From NCBI GenBank assembly GCA_020847045.1, contig JADLCT010000101.1, forward strand, positions 1 through 64,000: 64,000 bases of DNA, read 5' to 3'. Source of the DNA: Bryobacterales bacterium. Lineage in GTDB: Bacteria > Acidobacteriota > Terriglobia > Bryobacterales > Bryobacteraceae. The position numbers and the translations under genes were made by a program. This document shows positions 61,219-64,000 of this stretch, piece by piece. The notes under the pieces were generated by a model. That model was not told the origin of the DNA. It searched no databases and saw nothing but the letters and a program-made list of their open reading frames with translations. Position 1 is the stretch's first letter, and each line of letters starts with the position of its first letter.

Positions 61219-62343
61219 ATGGCCGTCGATTGGGAGGCGGTGCGGGAGGAGTTTCCAGCGCTGCGCGAGTGGACGTTTCTGAACACGGCGACCTTCGGAC
61301 AGCTTCCACGGCGGTGCGTGGAGGCGATGAACGGCCACTTCGCCCACCGCGACCAGATGGCCTGTTGGGATTTCCTGGACTGGTTCGACGATGCCGGCCG
61401 CATGCGCGCATCGATTGGCGAATTGATTCACTGCGGCGCGGAGGATGTGGCGTTCTTCCCTCATGCATCGGCCGCGCTGTCCCTGCTGATAAGTGGCATG
61501 GAGTGGCGCGAGGGCGACCGCGTAATCACCTTCCGGAACGAATTCCCGAACCATCTGTATGCGCCGTCGCTGCTGGCCGCGCGTGGCGTGGAGCTCGTCG
61601 AAACCTCTTGGGAAGACCTGGACGAGGCATGGAGCAGCCGCACGCGGCTTGTGGCGGCGAGCACGGTGAACTACACGAACGGGTTCCGGCCGCCATTGGA
61701 GGAACTGTCGCGGATGGCGCACGAGCGAGGCGCCCTGCTTTACTTGGACGGCACGCAAAGCCTGGGGGCGTTGCGGTTCGACGCGCAGGCCGTGCGGCCA
61801 TCCGTGTTTGCCGTGCACGGCTATAAATGGCTGGTGTCGCCCACGGGGGCCGCGTTCGCCTATATCGCTCCTGAAGTGCGCCAGTGGCTGCGCCCGGACA
61901 TCGTCGGGTGGCGCAGCGACCGTGACTGGCGCAACGTGAATGCTCTGCACCAGGGCGCGCCGCGATTCAGCGGCACGGCGGAGCAGTATGAAGGCGCGAT
62001 GCTGCCGTTTCCGTTGCTCTACGGCATGGACGCGAGCGTGCGGATGGTGTTGGAGCTGGGTCCTGAAGCCGTGGAACAGCGCGTGCTGGATCTGGCGGAG
62101 CGGTGCCGCGGCGTGGTGCGCGGGCTAGGCGCGAAGCTGTTATACGACGAGCAGCCGCATTTCGGCTCCGGCATCATCGCGGCGCGTTTCGAAGGACGGG
62201 AAGCGGGCGAGCTGGCGCGCGAGTTGAAGCAGCGAGGCGTTCTGGTGTCGGCGCGCCACGGCAACCTGCGAATCAGTGTACACTTTTACAATAATCAGAA
62301 AGATTTGGATCGGTTGGGGAACGAGCTTGGAAACCTCGTATAG
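61219..62343 (+). CDS. Class V PLP-dependent aminotransferase
   Basis: The 374-residue fold-type I PLP enzyme has Lys203 (VHGYKWLVSPTG) as PLP lysine, LLYLDGTQSLGAL with the conserved Asp, and the N-terminal TFLNTATFGQLP. It is a paralogue of the enzyme at 18793-19944 with similar layout but limited local identity. The reaction is unknown; family members include epimerases, kynureninase-like enzymes and desulfurases. It lies four bases after proS, so it is probably co-transcribed. Confidence 0.87.
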   Translation: MAVDWEAVREEFPALREWTFLNTATFGQLPRRCVEAMNGHFAHRDQMACWDFLDWFDDAGRMRASIGELIHCGAEDVAFFPHASAALSLLISGMEWREGDRVITFRNEFPNHLYAPSLLAARGVELVETSWEDLDEAWSSRTRLVAASTVNYTNGFRPPLEELSRMAHERGALLYLDGTQSLGALRFDAQAVRPSVFAVHGYKWLVSPTGAAFAYIAPEVRQWLRPDIVGWRSDRDWRNVNALHQGAPRFSGTAEQYEGAMLPFPLLYGMDASVRMVLELGPEAVEQRVLDLAERCRGVVRGLGAKLLYDEQPHFGSGIIAARFEGREAGELARELKQRGVLVSARHGNLRISVHFYNNQKDLDRLGNELGNLV

Positions 62344-62356
62344 ATACTGATCCACC

Positions 62357-62710
62357 GTGAACACCAACGAAGTAGAAAACCAACTCAAAAGAATTTCAGA
62401 CAGCCGCCCGTTCCGCTCGAGCAAGCGCATGAAGCGCTTTCTGGAGTTCACCGTGCGGCAGGCGCTGGAGGGCAAATCCGGGGAGCTGAAGGAGGCGCTG
62501 GTGGGCGTCGAGGTGTTTGACCGCCCGGCAGACTACGATCCGCGGCTCGATCCGATTGTGCGCGTCGAGGCCAGGCGGCTCCGGCAGAAGATCCAGGAGT
62601 ATTACGCCACCGAGGGCGCGCGCGATCCTGTGCGGATTGAATACGCCAAGGGTGGCTATGCTCCGGCCATCGCCCGCCTGGAACGGGAGAGCGAGAGCGG
62701 TCCGGTTTAG
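62357..62710 (+). CDS. Free-standing N-terminal regulator-type module (117 aa)
   Basis: The protein consists only of a domain usually found at the N-terminus of large acidobacterial regulators and adenylate-cyclase- or TPR-type proteins: RPFRSSKRMKRFLEFTVRQAL, LKEALVGVEVFDRPADYDPRLDPIVRVEARRLRQKIQEYY and IEYAKGGYAPAI. No downstream effector domain follows. The stop is at 62710, and the next gene is convergent. GTG is the start. It could be a stand-alone DNA- or protein-binding module, or the remnant of a longer gene. Confidence 0.75.
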   Translation: MNTNEVENQLKRISDSRPFRSSKRMKRFLEFTVRQALEGKSGELKEALVGVEVFDRPADYDPRLDPIVRVEARRLRQKIQEYYATEGARDPVRIEYAKGGYAPAIARLERESESGPV

Positions 62711-63906
62711 GCCTCCGCGCGGCGCGCGGCGGGATTCCACTTCATGCGGCGGCCCGTGCGCAGAGATTCAACCGCCATACACAGGACGATGTTGGCCGAT
62801 TGCCCGGCTTCCACGGGCGCGTTGGGCTCCTTGCGCGTGCGGACGCAGTCCAGAAAGTTCCGGATGTGGTCGCGGGTGGCCGAGCTGAAGGAGCCGGGGG
62901 CTTTCTTCTCACGGCTGGCCTTCATCTCGATGGCGGTGGATTGCGGATACAGCGAATACCATTCGCGGCCCACGTCGAGACGGGCCTTGTCGCCGTGGAA
63001 CTGCTTGCACTGGTCGTTGAAGGCGTTGTAGTGCATGGCCTTGTAGCCGACGGTGAACACGGCCAGATAGTTCTGCGGGTACTCGATGCTCATGCAGGTG
63101 GTTTCGGGAATCTCGACGCCCTCGATGTTCACACGGCCGCCGGAGGTGGTGACGGCCAGAGGCGCGTCCGAACCCATGTACCAGTGAATGGCGTCGATGA
63201 TGTGAGCCGCCTGGCCGATCATGAGGCCGCCCGAGTAATCCCAGTAGTAATACCAGTTGCGGAAACGCGCCGCGTCGAAAGCGCGTTTGGGCGACGTGCC
63301 GAGCCACTGCTCCCAATCGAGCTTGCCGTCCACAGGCGTGGTGTTGATCGAGGCCTGGTTGTTGTACCACCAGGAGTTGACCAGCCGCACCGCGCCGAGT
63401 TCGCCGGAGCGGGCAATTTGCTGGGACTCCATAAACAGAGGAGCGCTGCGGCGCTGCATGCCCACCTGAACAATGCGTTTGGTGCGGCGCGTGGCCTCGA
63501 TGATCCGGTAGCCTTCGGCGATGGTGTGCGCCAGAGGTTTTTCGACGTAGACATCCTTGCCGGAATCGACCGCGTCGACGGTCATCTGGGCATGCCAGTG
63601 GTCGGGCGTGGTGATGAGCACGGCGTCGAGGGACTTGTCCTCGAGCAGGCGCTTGTAGTTCCCGTACGGCTTGGCGCCGGTGCTGGCGGCTTTCAATCCA
63701 GCCTCCAGGTTGGGCTCGTAGACATCACACACGGCGGCCATCTCGGCGCCGATCTCCTTGAACTCGCCGGTGACGTAGCGGCCGCGGCCGCCGGCGCCGA
63801 TCACACCCGTGCGGATGCGGTCATTGGCGCCCAGGATGCGCTGGTAGCTGAAGGCGGTTTGGGCCGTAAGGCCGGCGGAGGCTGAGACAAAAGAGCGGCG
63901 GTTCAT
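62707..63906 (-). CDS. Tat-exported Gfo/Idh/MocA-family oxidoreductase
   Basis: The 399-residue protein has a twin-arginine signal (MNRRSFVSASAGLTAQTAF). A Rossmann domain follows (RTGVIGAGGRGRYV, AVCDVYEPN, VLITTPDHWHAQMTVDAV, KDVYVEKPLAHTIAEG). The C-terminal sheet domain has WDYSGGLMIGQAAHIIDAIHWYMG. Exported members are common in acidobacteria and planctomycetes and act on sugars with tightly bound NAD(P). It starts one base after the purN stop. Confidence 0.92.
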   Translation of the reverse strand: MNRRSFVSASAGLTAQTAFSYQRILGANDRIRTGVIGAGGRGRYVTGEFKEIGAEMAAVCDVYEPNLEAGLKAASTGAKPYGNYKRLLEDKSLDAVLITTPDHWHAQMTVDAVDSGKDVYVEKPLAHTIAEGYRIIEATRRTKRIVQVGMQRRSAPLFMESQQIARSGELGAVRLVNSWWYNNQASINTTPVDGKLDWEQWLGTSPKRAFDAARFRNWYYYWDYSGGLMIGQAAHIIDAIHWYMGSDAPLAVTTSGGRVNIEGVEIPETTCMSIEYPQNYLAVFTVGYKAMHYNAFNDQCKQFHGDKARLDVGREWYSLYPQSTAIEMKASREKKAPGSFSSATRDHIRNFLDCVRTRKEPNAPVEAGQSANIVLCMAVESLRTGRRMKWNPAARRAEA

Positions 63907-63907
63907 A

Positions 63908-64000
63908 TCAGGATTCCTCAACGACGACGCGCCGTCCTTCGATGCGATACCGGCCGGACAGCACAATGCGGATTGCTTCACTATATACCCGGTGTTCCTG
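63908..64000 (-). CDS. purN: Phosphoribosylglycinamide formyltransferase, C-terminal fragment at window edge
   Basis: The last 30 codons of a gene entering from the right edge read EHRVYSEAIRIVLSGRYRIE, then GRRVVVEES and TGA. This matches the PurN C-terminus (EHRLYP.AL..L..GR...EGRRV). Only the end is visible, so length and catalytic residues cannot be checked. The stop is one base before the exported oxidoreductase ATG. Confidence 0.7.
   Translation of the reverse strand, partial: QEHRVYSEAIRIVLSGRYRIEGRRVVVEES

Noticed and set aside
1..64000. tRNA, rRNA, CRISPR arrays, insertion sequences, phage genes
   Set aside because: Intergenic gaps were read for cloverleaf-like stems, regular repeats and transposase or integrase motifs. 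None was found, and nearly all sequence is accounted for by protein genes.

Overview
The window looks like a chromosomal stretch of a GC-rich acidobacterium of the Solibacter/Bryobacter type (Acidobacteriota, Bryobacterales). Three observations support this. At least two large secreted proteins (26325-28241 and 47015-49687) end in the domain known as the 'Solibacter uncharacterized C-terminal domain' (TIGR03437). The left edge carries an Oar-like TonB-dependent receptor with an N-terminal carboxypeptidase-regulatory-like domain, a family greatly expanded in this group. The gene mix of DUF1080, Tat-exported sulfatase and Gfo/Idh/MocA proteins, S46 peptidase and ceramidase-like enzyme is also typical. 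The placement is inferred from protein families, not from a marker gene. I saw no rRNA, tRNA, CRISPR array, insertion sequence or prophage. No gap between the genes I call exceeds about 300 bases.

Layout. 1-6.3 kb: truncated TonB-dependent receptor, ceramidase-like hydrolase and S46 dipeptidyl-peptidase, all on the minus strand. 6.4-13.6 kb: a permuted ATP-grasp-like protein, a Wzt-like ABC protein that has lost its ATPase motifs, a beta-helix lipoprotein, a methyltransferase with an extra C-terminal beta domain, a Vps62-like secreted protein and a NapH-like ferredoxin. 13.7-23 kb: clpP, rhamnulokinase plus polyol dehydrogenase, DinB, an M48 protease, a three-gene aminotransferase/DsbA-like/SDR operon, and ilvD. 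23-31 kb: PIG-L deacetylase, M15 peptidase, a FecR-led operon ending in an 11-cysteine microprotein, an Asp-box propeller, a methyltransferase, and an orphan histidine kinase coupled to a propeller lipoprotein. 31-46.9 kb: bshA, an ECF sigma factor with a likely membrane partner, rsmA, gltX, a carbamoyltransferase, sulfatase, prepilin peptidase, an HhH protein, lyase/enoyl-CoA hydratase, acyl-CoA dehydrogenase, a MATE pump, and a CBS/CbiX/flavin-reductase operon. 47-57.5 kb: an extracellular nuclease facing a five-gene glycosyltransferase cluster, DUF1080, a zinc-ribbon/HTH protein, an XRE-like protein and a GT4. 57.5-64 kb: glyA and rpiB facing proS, a second class V aminotransferase, a free-standing 117-residue regulator module, a Gfo/Idh/MocA oxidoreductase and the 3' end of purN.

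How the genes work together. Housekeeping functions (clpP, ilvD, rsmA, gltX, glyA, rpiB, proS, purN) are interleaved with an exported polymer-degrading repertoire (peptidases, nuclease, sulfatase, propeller and beta-helix proteins) and a polysaccharide-building glycosyltransferase block. Translational coupling is common: stop and start overlap as ATGA, GTGA or TGATG at many gene pairs.

The most distinctive regulatory pattern is a set of -10-like hexamers 5-9 bases from start codons that lack a Shine-Dalgarno sequence, which suggests many leaderless mRNAs. At two divergent pairs (17- and 21-base gaps) one near-symmetric hexamer appears to serve both directions. The other items I would follow up are the inactive Wzt-like ABC protein, the methyltransferase with a Soli_cterm-like tail, the sigma factor paired with a TonB-like membrane protein, and the inverted repeats between rpiB and proS.
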